Part shown: in pieces, positions 54,968 through 64,000 of the stretch
Layout: each line of letters begins with the position of its first letter
Position numbering within the stretch: position 1 is the stretch's first letter
Source of the DNA: Triatoma infestans
Lineage: Eukaryota; Arthropoda; Insecta; Hemiptera; Reduviidae
Assembly (NCBI GenBank): GCA_011037195.1
Contig: JAAEAF010001938.1
Span: 62,001-126,000 of the forward strand
Length of the DNA: 64,000 nucleotides
Direction of reading: 5' to 3'
Notes under the pieces: generated by a model
What the model was told of the DNA's origin: nothing
Seen by the model: only the letters and a program-made list of their open reading frames with translations
Database searches by the model: none
Program-made: the position numbers and the translations under genes

Positions 54968-55973
54968 ATCTTGGGTGAAACACTCACACAACTTTCTCTT
55001 ACTCCAGTTATCAAAATTATAATTCACAAATTTGATAGTTTGTGTACCAAATTAATTCAAATACAACGAAAACTGAAAAAACCGTTCAATAAAAGCCCAC
55101 TTCCGGTTAACTAATTTTCTTGAAACTCTGAATTTTAGCCATCCATTTATTTCTAATTAATTTTGTTTGGATGATAGAATTGTATAATCAACTATGATCG
55201 CACTTAACAGAAAAACATAACCCCACCCCTCCCCTAAAAGTGCCATTAAATGAATTTTACTAGAGAAATGTTTTAAATAAAAGTTGTAGCTCTTTGTATG
55301 AGTATTAATATATCATGTTTAAAGAAAATCGTCGCAGCCATTTTTGAGAAAATCGCGAAAAAATCATTTAGTAAAAGTGGTAAAGTAAACGCACTTCCGG
55401 TTATCCGATTTTTATCAAACTCGGAATTTCAACAACATATTTAATTCTAATTAACATTATTTAGATGTTAGAATTTTTTAATAAACTGAAATAGCACTTT
55501 AGATGAAAACCTAACCCCCATCTCTTCCCCATAAGTGCCCTTAAATGAATTTTTTCAGAGAAATGTTTCAAATAAAAGTTGTAGCTCTTTGTATGTGTAG
55601 CTGATATACCAAGTTTGAAGAAAATCGTTGGAGCCATTTTTGAGAAAATTGCAAAAAAGTAAAAAAAAACCTACAAGTAAAGTGGTACTTCCGGTTGAGG
55701 AATTTTGTCAGGTGACCCACTATCAGATGCCATGATGATACCCTAGACGGAATATCAAGTTTCAACTTTCTACGGTTTTTCGTTTTTGAGCTATGCTGTT
55801 CACATACATACACACAGACACACACACACACGCACACACACACAGACCATTTGCTAAAAACCACCTTTTTGGACTCAGGGGACCTCAAAACGGATATTTT
55901 TCCGGTGAAAACTCGATATCGAAAATTTGACACGATTACAATACTTCCTCTTACTAGGAAGAAGAGAAAGTAA
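54968..55973 (-). repeat. Family A interspersed repeat, full length
   Basis: Starts TCTTGGGTGAAACACTCACA, two units with C-rich blocks (55220, 55514), CA microsatellite 55806-55842, TTTTTCCGGTGAAAACTCGA, and ends CTTCCTCTTACTAGGAAGAA, GAGAAAGTAA. It is preceded by AATAAGAGAAAGTAAAAAAA (54943-54962), which looks like the outer end of another copy. The 139-codon minus frame (55568-55987) is wholly inside the repeat. Confidence 0.93.
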
Positions 55974-56673
55974 TAAACTTCATTCAATGTTTATTAAGTC
56001 ATGATAAAAACATTTGCTACTTATATAAATATATTAAATGATCCCTAGGAACAAATTGTATTTTTTTATTTAGAAAAAAATAAAATAAGGATACAACCAG
56101 AGACATGAGCAACATCTAAACTAAGACGGTAGCCTGCCCATTTCTTTGCAACGCTAGAAAAGGAAGGATAAACACAAGCCTTCCTTTTTTTTTGGCTGTT
56201 GGAGTTGCTTGTTTCACACTGTACACGTATTATTATTACTAGCACAGCCTTAAGGCTTTCCTAAGTGGTCTCTCCATTCTTTTGCTTGGCGTTTTCTTTA
56301 TCCCGTTTCTCTTTACACTCTAGTTTACTGGCGGCGCTACATACCACACTACTATACATACTTCCACACTATACACACTTCAAACTTCCTTCTTCTCCTT
56401 TTTATTCCTTGTATGAATTTTCTTCTATTTTTTTTCTATTCTTCTTTGCTGCAAATCCTCCATGATCATCCCATCATCCTTTCCATATATTTATTTTCTA
56501 AAAATAATATTTTTCTTTCCAATAATAGAACCAAAATAAAAGAAACTTAAACAACAACATTATTCCTTGTTTTGGAATAATTTGGTGATAAAGTTTTGGT
56601 TAAGTGAAGTAAGTATATTGAGTTTTATTTGAATTTTGCTTATATATATGTATAAAACAGTGATTTTTGTAAA
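55974..56673. other. Unassigned DNA
   Basis: A 66-codon frame (56265-56465) is Ser/Phe/Leu-rich without a domain. Nothing supported. Confidence 0.4.
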
Positions 56674-57955
56674 ATGGATGAGTTAGGTGGAAAGAATTTG
56701 TCTGGTTGATGAAATAAGAAGACAGGGTTAACACTGGTTAACTATCTATAATAATAATGAGTGACAGTGTCTGCCTGGACTTTACACTTGTAATGATACT
56801 GTATGGTAGTGTGGAAAATGGGTAATGACACGTAGTGATTGGCTGTATAAACTCAGTAGTATGAACTGTATTGAACTCTGTATATCTCTGGACTGTCCGT
56901 CGCTCTATATATATGTTTCTCCCACTCCAGTCCGAGAGAGTGGTTGGGTTCATTTCTCTTCTCTTTACTCTCTTTGGTTGCTGTTACATCAATATAATGG
57001 ATAGACCCTCCCCAAATTGTAGTCAGTGTAATACGCATGAAGATTTTAGACATATAATAATGTAATGCCCTAAGTTTAATGATAAAAGAGATTTAATTTT
57101 TAGAAATTTATACAAATATTTGGAGGCCACTTTCCGTTATAAAGATATTATATTTTCTAATAATGCTTATGTGTTGAGTGAATTAATACAACTGGCTAGA
57201 CAATATGATTGTGGTTAGTAAAAGTATGTCTGTTTGTGTGCTTGAGTATGAAAGGTGAGTGTATGCGATTAGGATTAAGTATTACGGGATTGGTTGGAAT
57301 ATCGAGTATACCATTCCAATTATACATAGTATGTATATGTATAGTGGAAATATATTTTAGGTCAAATATATTAGGCTAAGTACATAGGGGTGCAAGGAAT
57401 ATCGAGTACTCCATCCCACCGTATGAATGTTGGTCTGGTTGTTTGTATGAATGTGTCGCGTTAGGTTTTAGAGCTAATCGTGCGAATGTATTTATTGGCG
57501 TGTTTGTATTTATTTGCGTGAATGGAATAGGTTTTAGATCAGTGAATGAATGTTTGAGGTAATAAGTATGTAGTCAGTTCTATAAAGCATAAGCATATAT
57601 GGCTGAATGATAACATGTCAATGAATAATATAATGGATAAGTTAGGTGGAGAGAATTTTGGTCTGGTTGATGAAATAAGAAGACAGGGTTAACACTGGTT
57701 AACTATGTATAATAATAATAACAATAATGAGTGACACTGTCAGCCTGGACTTTACACTTGTGATGATACTGTTTAGTAGAGTGGAAAATGGGTATGACAC
57801 GTAGTGATTGGCTGTATGAACTCAGTAGTATGAAATGTGTTGAACTGTATATCTCTGGACTGTCCTCGCTCTATATATATGTTTCTCCCACTCCAGTCCA
57901 AGAGAGTGACTGGGTTCGTTTCTCTTCTCTTTACTCTCTTTGTTTAGTGTTACAT
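56674..57955 (+). mobile_element. Non-LTR tail bracketed by 320-bp direct repeats
   Basis: Two direct repeats, 56674-56989 and 57633-57955, share ATGGATnAGTTAGGTGG, AAGACAGGGTTAACACTGG, ATCTCTGGACTGTCC, CTCTATATATATGTTTCTCC and TTCTCTTCTCTTTACTCTCT at roughly 90 percent by eye. Between them lies a short coding end, MDRPSPNCSQCNTHEDFRHI (from 56998; zinc knuckle C-x2-C-x7-H, then IIMXCP) and ELIQLARQYDCG (to about 57218), followed by a 3' UTR with GAATATCGAGTA (57299, 57399) and GAATGTATTTATTGG, shared with the element at 42640-43760. The layout fits head-to-tail copies, each repeat being a 5' UTR with a TATA-like promoter, or an internally deleted element with terminal direct repeats. Confidence 0.7.
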
Positions 57956-58130
57956 TTACTTAAACATATAGATATATATATAATAATGATTGTATTTATT
58001 TATGCATAAAACAAAAACAAAGTAATATCGATTTACATTAAAAACAAGAAATAGAGAAAAAAAATTCTACATGGACACATGACCGACCCCAGACCGGACC
58101 AAGACAAATGGCAAAAACATAAAGATAATA

Positions 58131-59000
58131 AAATCTGGTGTAAAATACTCACATGACTTTCTCTTTAATTAATACAACTTAATCAAACAATTTTTTTTTT
58201 TTTAAATTGTAATATTGGGCTGGCCATGAAAATCATGGTGAGGATTTTAGTGGGATATCTGAGCGACTTTATGTGGAGCGCTCTATATCAATAACAAAAA
58301 AGTTTATGCAAATTTAAATTACCAGTCAGACTTCCCCCCCAATACTCCTCTAATTTTTTTTTTTTTTTGGAAAAATGTTTCAAATAAAAGTGATACCGTT
58401 TTTATATCTATTTAGCAAGCAATTTTCCATATTTAAAGAAAATCGTAAATATTTTTGAGAAAATTCTAAAAAAACTCAATAACCTATTCAGTTTAATCGC
58501 ACTTCCGGTAAACCGATTTTTTCTTCAAATTTGGAAATCTATCAATTCTTCCTAACGTGTATTCTATTAAGTAGGTGGTAAAAACCATGTATTGTACAGC
58601 AGTCGTAATTCCGAACCTCCAAAAATATTACAAATAAAAGTAATGGTATTTATGTTTGTACATAATATAATACGAAGTTTAAAGAAAATTGTTAGAGCCA
58701 AACGACAATTACGACAAACTAAATTAAAAAAAAAAAAAAAAAAAAAATAGTCACGTTTCACTTCCGGTTGATGAATTTTGCCCGAAATCTTCTTTTCTAA
58801 TACGAATGCTTTAATGGAAGACAAATTGTTAGCTATTATTTTAACATAAACACACGCGCACATACACATACCATTCGCTAAAAACATTTTTTTACGTATT
58901 CAGAGGATCCCCAAAATATGGTATTTCCGGTGAAAACTCAATTTCAAAAATCTAGAAAGATCGCAATACTTCCTCTTACTAGGAGAATAAGTGAATGTAA
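58131..59000 (-). repeat. Family A copy, diverged, near full length
   Basis: AAATCTGGTGTAAAATACTC at the start, unit landmarks GCACTTCCGGTAAACCGA (58499) and CACTTCCGGTTGATGAAT (58758), CA tract ACACACGCGCACATACACA, TTTCCGGTGAAAACTCA and an end CTTCCTCTTACTAGGAGAAT. The first unit is reshuffled, and the TTCTCTTTAATTAAT start has lost the hairpin-side CTTACTCC. Confidence 0.85.
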
Positions 59001-59445
59001 AAAGTGAAAAAAAAAAAAATTAAACAAATCTAATATTTTACATAAATCAGAATTTTTTGTTTTTGTTTTTAAATAAGGTGAAAGAAGATAAAACTGAAAT
59101 ATAAATACTTTGCTAATAAAATAATAAATAGAACTAAGTATATAAAATATAAGTCAGTATACAATATTAATTCACATAACACTTTGGTCTAAGCAACCAT
59201 GTCTCTTTACAATAACCAATAATTATGGACCAATTAGCTCCATTGAGTTAACTTAATAAATAGGACACCGTCTAAGAAATGCTATTAAATCGATTTATCT
59301 TTGATATCACCTAACATTGGACAGATTGCTACAAAATAATAAACATCTTCTTTATCATAAATTTGGCATGCATGAAGTACAGCATTCCTAAAAAAAATTC
59401 ACCATTTAGATTTAATAATTCACCTCTAGTTTTATTATATCGTGT
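59001..59445. other. AT-rich spacer
   Basis: No feature recognised. Confidence 0.5.
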
Positions 59446-60505
59446 AGTGGAAGAACGAAATAAAAAAAATAATAGTTTTTAAAAATAGTTTAGAATATTT
59501 TATAGTATCAAAAATCTAATTTTGTTAATATATTAAACTGTGAATTTACCTTCAAAAACAGTGTATTTTAGAGTCAGGTATACTGCAAATTGGGGTCATT
59601 GCTATTAGGAAAACAAAGGCACAAAATCCTGTTAGAGTAACTCTTTTGTAAAAGAAAATTCCCCCGCTGGAGAGAGCATTCCTGAGTACAGTCTGCCTTC
59701 AGCTTTCAAGAAATAAAGTCTGACTTCTGCTTTCAAACAACGAAGTCTGTATTCTGCTTTGAAAGCCAGAACACTTCAGGAATCGCTCAGTGCCAGTGAT
59801 GGATATTTGCCTTTATTTTAGATATACATCTGATTTATAAGATAAAATTGTGATATTGTAAAATACTTAAATTTACTTAAGAGATAATATATTTATATTA
59901 TAATCAGTGGTGATCTTTTGATTATTTCTTAATACTTGTATTTTTACCTCAAACATACCTACAAGCCCTTTTACAACACCGCTCAAGCTACACACTACAA
60001 ACATAGGACACACATCACCATCACATTACATTGGTTAGAGTCAGGTACTGTAAATTGGGGTCATTGCTATTAGGAAAACAAAGGCACAAAATCCCGTTAG
60101 AATAACTGTTTTGTAAAAGAAAATTCCCCCGCTGGAGAGAGCATTCCTGAGTACAGTCTGCCTTCAGCTTTCAAGGAATGAAGTCTGACTTCTGCTTTCA
60201 AACAACGAAGTCTGTATTCTGCTTTGAAAGCCAGAACACTTTAGGAATCGCTCTCTTCAAATCTGTGCCGTGCCAGATATAAGTTAAAACATAAGAGCCT
60301 TGCATTTATTCTAGATATACATCTGATTTATAATTGTGATATTGTAAAGTTCTTAAATTTGCTTAGAGAATAATATATGTATTTATAAAATAGTGGTGAT
60401 CTCTTGATTATTTCTTAATACTTCTATCTTTACCTCAAACATACCTTCAAGCCCTTTTACAAAACCGCTCAAGCCACTACAAATACACACCATCACACCA
60501 ACACA
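59446..60505 (-). repeat. Family B arm with a tandemly duplicated 467-bp segment
   Basis: TGTAGTGGAAGAACGAAATA (59448) and TAGTTTAGAATATTTTATAG match the centre of the palindrome near 3835, then one arm runs to about 60028. At 60038 the arm starts again (GAGTCAGGTACTGTAAATTG, against GAGTCAGGTATACTGCAAAT at 59571) and repeats in the same order to 60505, an offset of 467 bp. The two copies differ by scattered changes and small indels. An inner duplication of AAGTCTG.ATTCTGCTTT lies in each. Confidence 0.88.
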
Positions 60506-61319
60506 TTACAATCGTTTAACTTTAATCACAGTTTAAGTTTTCGTACAATAAAAATCTATCAGTATTTCCTGCCACTATGGTGTGTTCATTATTTAATTTA
60601 ATTAAAATTTCATCCCTTAGTTGTTTAAGCTGCATTTTTAAGGTACCGATAAATAGGTAAAGAGGTAACTAAAATCTAGTTATAAGTATCGATTTCAAGT
60701 GTTTATCAGATAAATTTACTCGATGAAAAATTAATCAATGTTAACAGTAAGTTAATGCTATTATAAAATTTAATTTTAAATAAATATTTAAGTAATTTTA
60801 ATTGATAACATATACACTAATAATCTAATTATAATAATACTTTTTTAAAACGTCCTCTAAATACATTGGGGTTCATTCATTGGTGAGAATGTGTACAATT
60901 TACTGTTACCTTGAATCTTCTATCCAAAAATAGAAGATATTCGTAAATAAATTAGGCCGCAGAAGTAAAGGTTATATCTTTGGTGTTCTCACCTAAAGGG
61001 AAGTAAACTAATTAAAGTTAAAAGAAGTTAGAAGATCTCTTTAATTAACTGAATATAAACTTACTTTCCTTGCTTGATGTAAATCAAAGTTTCCTCACTC
61101 TCTACAGCAGATATCGCGATTTTGAACATAAAACTGGTCCATAATAATGTCTGGTTCGTTATTTTACTGAGAAGTGTCATCAATTTATAAAACAATTCAA
61201 GCTGTGAGCCATATTAATCTATTTAATTATATTATTTAATTCTGTTATTTATATATTTTATAAAGAGATTATTATAATAATCGGGGAATTGGATAACTAA
61301 CTGAATTGTGTATGGGAAA
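60506..61319. other. AT-rich DNA
   Basis: A short inverted pair GAATCTTCTATC/GATATTC near 60914. No gene. Confidence 0.45.
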
Positions 61320-61980
61320 AAATGAAATCGTGCTAACCAGATGGCTCTAGTCTTAATGCTGGTGTTAGGCTGGCAATTTTCTCTCCATCAGCATATCTCT
61401 TGGTAGAACTCCATCACTCTGTCAGACTGAAATCTTCGCTATTAGGTTGTGTCCAACATTTACAGAGCAAGGTATAATGGACAGAAAAGAGGTAGTTTTC
61501 ACTGACAGTTAGGCCGCACTAAAGGCATTAGAGGCTGACCATGTCAGATCAAATTAGTAAAGAAATGCCGCATGAAATTCTAGAATTCATCGCGGAGCAT
61601 AATAGCTCACAGCTAAATTTGGTGGTAGTAGAGAGGCATTCAAGGTAACGGAGAGGCCGATAGATTGGAACTGGGGAGGGATTCTTCGGCCTGATACAAA
61701 CTTGAAATATTGCGGGGAGAGGCATTCCAACTTAATCACGAATGACCCAGTAAACTTTTGTACATTTTATCCCCTCAGTGAAGAGAAGCAAGACCACGGC
61801 CATGTTTGTAAAGCAGTGCCTCCTTAGAAAACACTCACACATTTACGGGCAAATTTTGTAGAATGTAGGACAAGAAGGACGAAAACTGGTTCACCTTGTT
61901 TATGCTCGAAGACGATTCCTAAGGTTTTGGAATGGGAACACTTACCTCAAATTAACTCTCGTTTCATTCCTAAAGTTTAT
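61320..61980 (+). pseudogene. Non-LTR RNase H remnant
   Basis: NAGVRLAIFSPSAYLLVELH (about 61357-61415, the start of an RNase H fold), VVFTDSXAALKALEADHVRS (61494-61553; TDSQAALKAL with a stop at Q) and RGIQGNGEADRLELGRDSSA (61631-61690; the final aspartate in EADR). Frameshifts lie near 61450 and 61630. Downstream, about 61745-61980, a decayed region with no clear zinc knuckle remains. Same general class as 13469 and 42640. Confidence 0.75.
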
Positions 61981-62048
61981 TAACAATATCGGGTTCATTG
62001 ATGTAAGATGAAACCAGAGTGCGCAATAGGCCTATTTAGTAACCTTTG

Positions 62049-62072
62049 AAACTGAGATATATATATATATAT
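62049..62072. repeat. AT microsatellite
   Basis: About eleven AT units between two non-LTR fragments. Confidence 0.9.
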
Positions 62073-62440
62073 ACTATACTCAAACTATGTTGGACAAGAA
62101 CTGTGGGGTTCAAATCTACAAATATATGAACTATTCAGACTTTCCAATCCAAACTACTCCGACAGATAGTTGACGCTCCCTAATGTGCCATAAACCTCAC
62201 TCTCCATAACGATCTCAACAGGATGATCCCTTTCGTACAACAACTTAACAAGACAAAATACCACAAACCGCTATCTCATATTAATCTATTTGTACAATCT
62301 CTTGTTTCTAGTATTATTCCTGACAATCCTCCATGCCGTTTGAATCGCTAATGGCTCTGAGATATCCTTTATAATTGGCCAATCATTCCTGCGGCATCCG
62401 GTTGAGGGTGCTACCATTGGGTAGTTTTCTCTTCTCCTGC
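62072..62440 (+). pseudogene. Jockey-type ORF2 C-terminal remnant
   Basis: LCWTRTVGFKSTNI (the LWG-type start, about 62089), TIQTFQSKLLRQIVDAP (62132-62182) and INLTLHNDLN, IPFVQQLNKTKYHKPLSHIN (about 62228-62285), DNPPCRLNR (about 62323-62349). This run (QSK.LR.IVDAP... HNDL... L...NP..RLKR) is typical of the end of Jockey-clade ORF2 after the RT domain. It ends close to GGGTAGTTTTC; the clustered stops show decay. Confidence 0.8.
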
Positions 62441-63062
62441 TCTTCACACTAAATAAGAGTAGTTTATTCACTTATTTTAAAGATAAAATAAAATTAAAAA
62501 AAAAAGAAGAAAACGTTGAAGCAGGTTAAAGTAGGGTTTTTTTCCTTAAAAGCAAGTTAAAGATACTGAAATTGTAGAGAAATTTTGGCAAATCTTTTCT
62601 ACAATAACCTGCCAAACCTAAAACGCTAAATATCTCATAAAATTTTATAATGATTGGAAAATCAAGGTTTTCTTGAATATTAACATTATTTGATTCAATA
62701 TGTCCCAGCCATACTATTGACAGAGATATGTGATGTTGCACACGCTGTTTCCCACTTCCCACATTAAATCGTCAATTTCGTCACGCTCAGTCGTTCGAAA
62801 AAAATTACGATATCTTGAAGATACTTTAATGTGAAACAAGTTTATGAATTTCATTATGAAATAATACTATGTCGTCTAGGTAAAAATTCGCAACCAGGAA
62901 GACTATAAAATTATCAAATTGACCAATCTATTAAAAAGTAGCAGAGGAATTCTTCATTCCAAAAGGCTTAAACTTAAACTAATAAAAGCTTTTAGATGTT
63001 ACGAAAGCTGTCTTTATCCCTCTGGGCTGCCAAAAGTCTTCCATATGAAATTTAGTTGGTGA
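62441..63062. other. Unassigned DNA
   Basis: A 78-codon minus frame (62526-62762) shows no domain. No other signal. Confidence 0.4.
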
Positions 63063-63600
63063 TGTTGTTGTGTAGTGGTTTGTGACGTGAGCGGTTTTGT
63101 AAAGGGCTTGTGTGTATGTTTGAGATAGAGATATAAGTATTATAAATAGAAAATAGAACCACTTTTAAATACATAATTTAACTATATATTCAATTTAGAA
63201 AATTTACAAGATAATTATTAATTTTGAATCTACGAATGCAAGGAAACAAATAATTAGTAGCTAGAATGTTTGAAACTCAAATGTTAACACTCAAATTGGC
63301 ACTGAATTTAAGAGAGCGATTCCTGATATAAATGTTCTGGTTCAATATCTAATTCAGACTGTGCTGTTTGAAAACAGAATTTAAACTGTTTAAAGAATGC
63401 TCTGCTCTAGTGGAGGATTTTTCTCCTACTAAACAGTTGGCCAAGCGGCATTGTCTTACCCTTACCCGGATTCTTGTCCTTTTCGTCTCTTCAATAGCAC
63501 TGACCTTAATTTAATAAGTACCTGACTCTAAGATATATTATTTTTGAAGGTAAATTCACTATTTTATTTTCCAAAATTATTTCACTTATAATATTGTCAA
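63063..63600 (+). repeat. Family B arm, plus sense
   Basis: GTAGTGGTTTGTGACGTGAG, CGGTTTTGTAAAGGGCTTGT, AAGAGAGCGATTCCTGA, AAACAGTTGGCCAAGCGGCA and TAGCACTGACCTTAA follow the order of the left arm at 3285-3720. It ends near the AT-rich loop sequence. Confidence 0.8.
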
Positions 63601-64000
63601 AATTCAGTAAACTATGTTTTCCAAATGACCTATGTTATCAATGTTATCATTCATCCTAGATATGAGATATGAATTGGTTTTAGTTCCTTATTAACCTTAG
63701 GATAATCCATCCATATATAGCCTGTAGGCATTATCAATATTAGGTATGAGCTCACAATTATATTAAGATCTATTCTGGAGGTTCTAGTATCTCCTCTATA
63801 GGTTTGACCAATTTTGGAGTGACTGTTTCGCACCAGGTTGTTTACAAATAGTTTCACACTGATTTAGTGTTCTTCACTGGACGTTTACTGATCGATTAGA
63901 ACAAAAAATTGATATAAAACAATCATACAAATTTGTCTTAATTTGCAGGTAATTCTATTAATAAGTTTGACAAATTTGCTTCACTAACTAGGAATTTCCA
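63601..64000. other. Window end, unassigned
   Basis: A 68-codon minus frame (63651-63857) lacks any recognised motif. Nothing else seen. Confidence 0.4.

Noticed and set aside
55568..55987. 139-codon minus-strand frame as a gene
   Set aside because: It lies wholly in a family A copy and includes translated CA microsatellite; other copies do not keep it open.
58720..58748. poly(A) tract as a retroposon tail
   Set aside because: It lies inside a family A copy at a position where other copies have shorter A-runs.
1..64000. CRISPR array, prokaryotic operons, Shine-Dalgarno sites, phage genes
   Set aside because: The composition, SINEs and retrotransposons are eukaryotic; the repeats are dispersed and diverged, not short direct repeats with regular spacers.

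Overview
The window looks like non-coding, repeat-filled DNA from an animal genome, most likely an insect. It is AT-rich with long A/T runs and many simple repeats. It carries several classes of non-LTR retrotransposon remnants (Jockey-like, RTE-like and RNase H-bearing types), two Tc1/mariner-superfamily transposase pseudogenes, tRNA-derived SINEs, LTR-like or foldback sequences, and CCTAA/TTAGG repeats of the insect telomere type. A hemipteran is plausible, but nothing here proves the order. I found no intact protein-coding gene, no true tRNA or rRNA gene and no CRISPR array. Every recognisable open frame is a piece of a mobile element, and all of them carry stops, frameshifts, deletions or 5' truncations.

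The dominant feature is one interspersed family, called family A here. It is about 1 kb long, and more than twenty full or partial copies in both orientations cover roughly a fifth of the window by hand tally. One end is a hairpin inside TCTGGTGTGAAACACTC. The other is a hairpin of CTCTTACT/AGTAAGAG followed by AAAGTAA. An inverted ACTTTCTCTTACTCC block is shared by both ends. Inside are two diverged units of about 290-300 bp, each bounded by ACCGGAAGT, and a CA/TG microsatellite. It has no coding capacity and resembles Helentron-derived elements (HINE/DINE-1-like) or a TIR MITE. I do not recognise it as a named family. It also serves as the reference sequence for dating nested insertions.

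Layout. 0-5.3 kb: a SINE, three family A copies and a large palindrome (family B, 3.27-4.31 kb). 5.3-6.5 kb: a Jockey-type reverse transcriptase remnant in which one RT motif block is tandemly repeated about seven times. 6.6-9.4 kb: AT-rich filler. 9.4-15.3 kb: family A copies, a SINE and two non-LTR 3' ends with target-site duplications. 15.5-17.7 kb: two different dead mariner-superfamily transposases, one per strand. 18-24.5 kb: more family A, a non-LTR tail and a composite SINE. 24.5-31.7 kb: Jockey-like and RTE-like remnants, the latter with a SINE nested inside, and an LTR-like sequence. 33.6-37.1 kb: a nested stack in which two non-LTR insertions sit in one family A copy; the larger has a 13-bp target duplication and the best-preserved RT frame of the window. 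37-47 kb: family A copies, a non-LTR RNase H tail, a foldback element (family D) and an interstitial telomere-like repeat. 48-52.7 kb: Jockey- and RTE-like remnants, SINEs, and a second family D copy with a 12-bp target duplication. 53-58 kb: a gag-like coiled-coil remnant split by a 667-bp element with perfect 16-bp inverted ends, then a non-LTR tail flanked by 320-bp direct repeats. 58-64 kb: family A and B copies, with a tandem duplication in B, and two more non-LTR pieces.

The genes do not form a pathway. The value of the window lies in the structure of unnamed repeat families and in the nested insertions, which give an order of events. All family assignments were made by eye from motifs; no database search or alignment was run.
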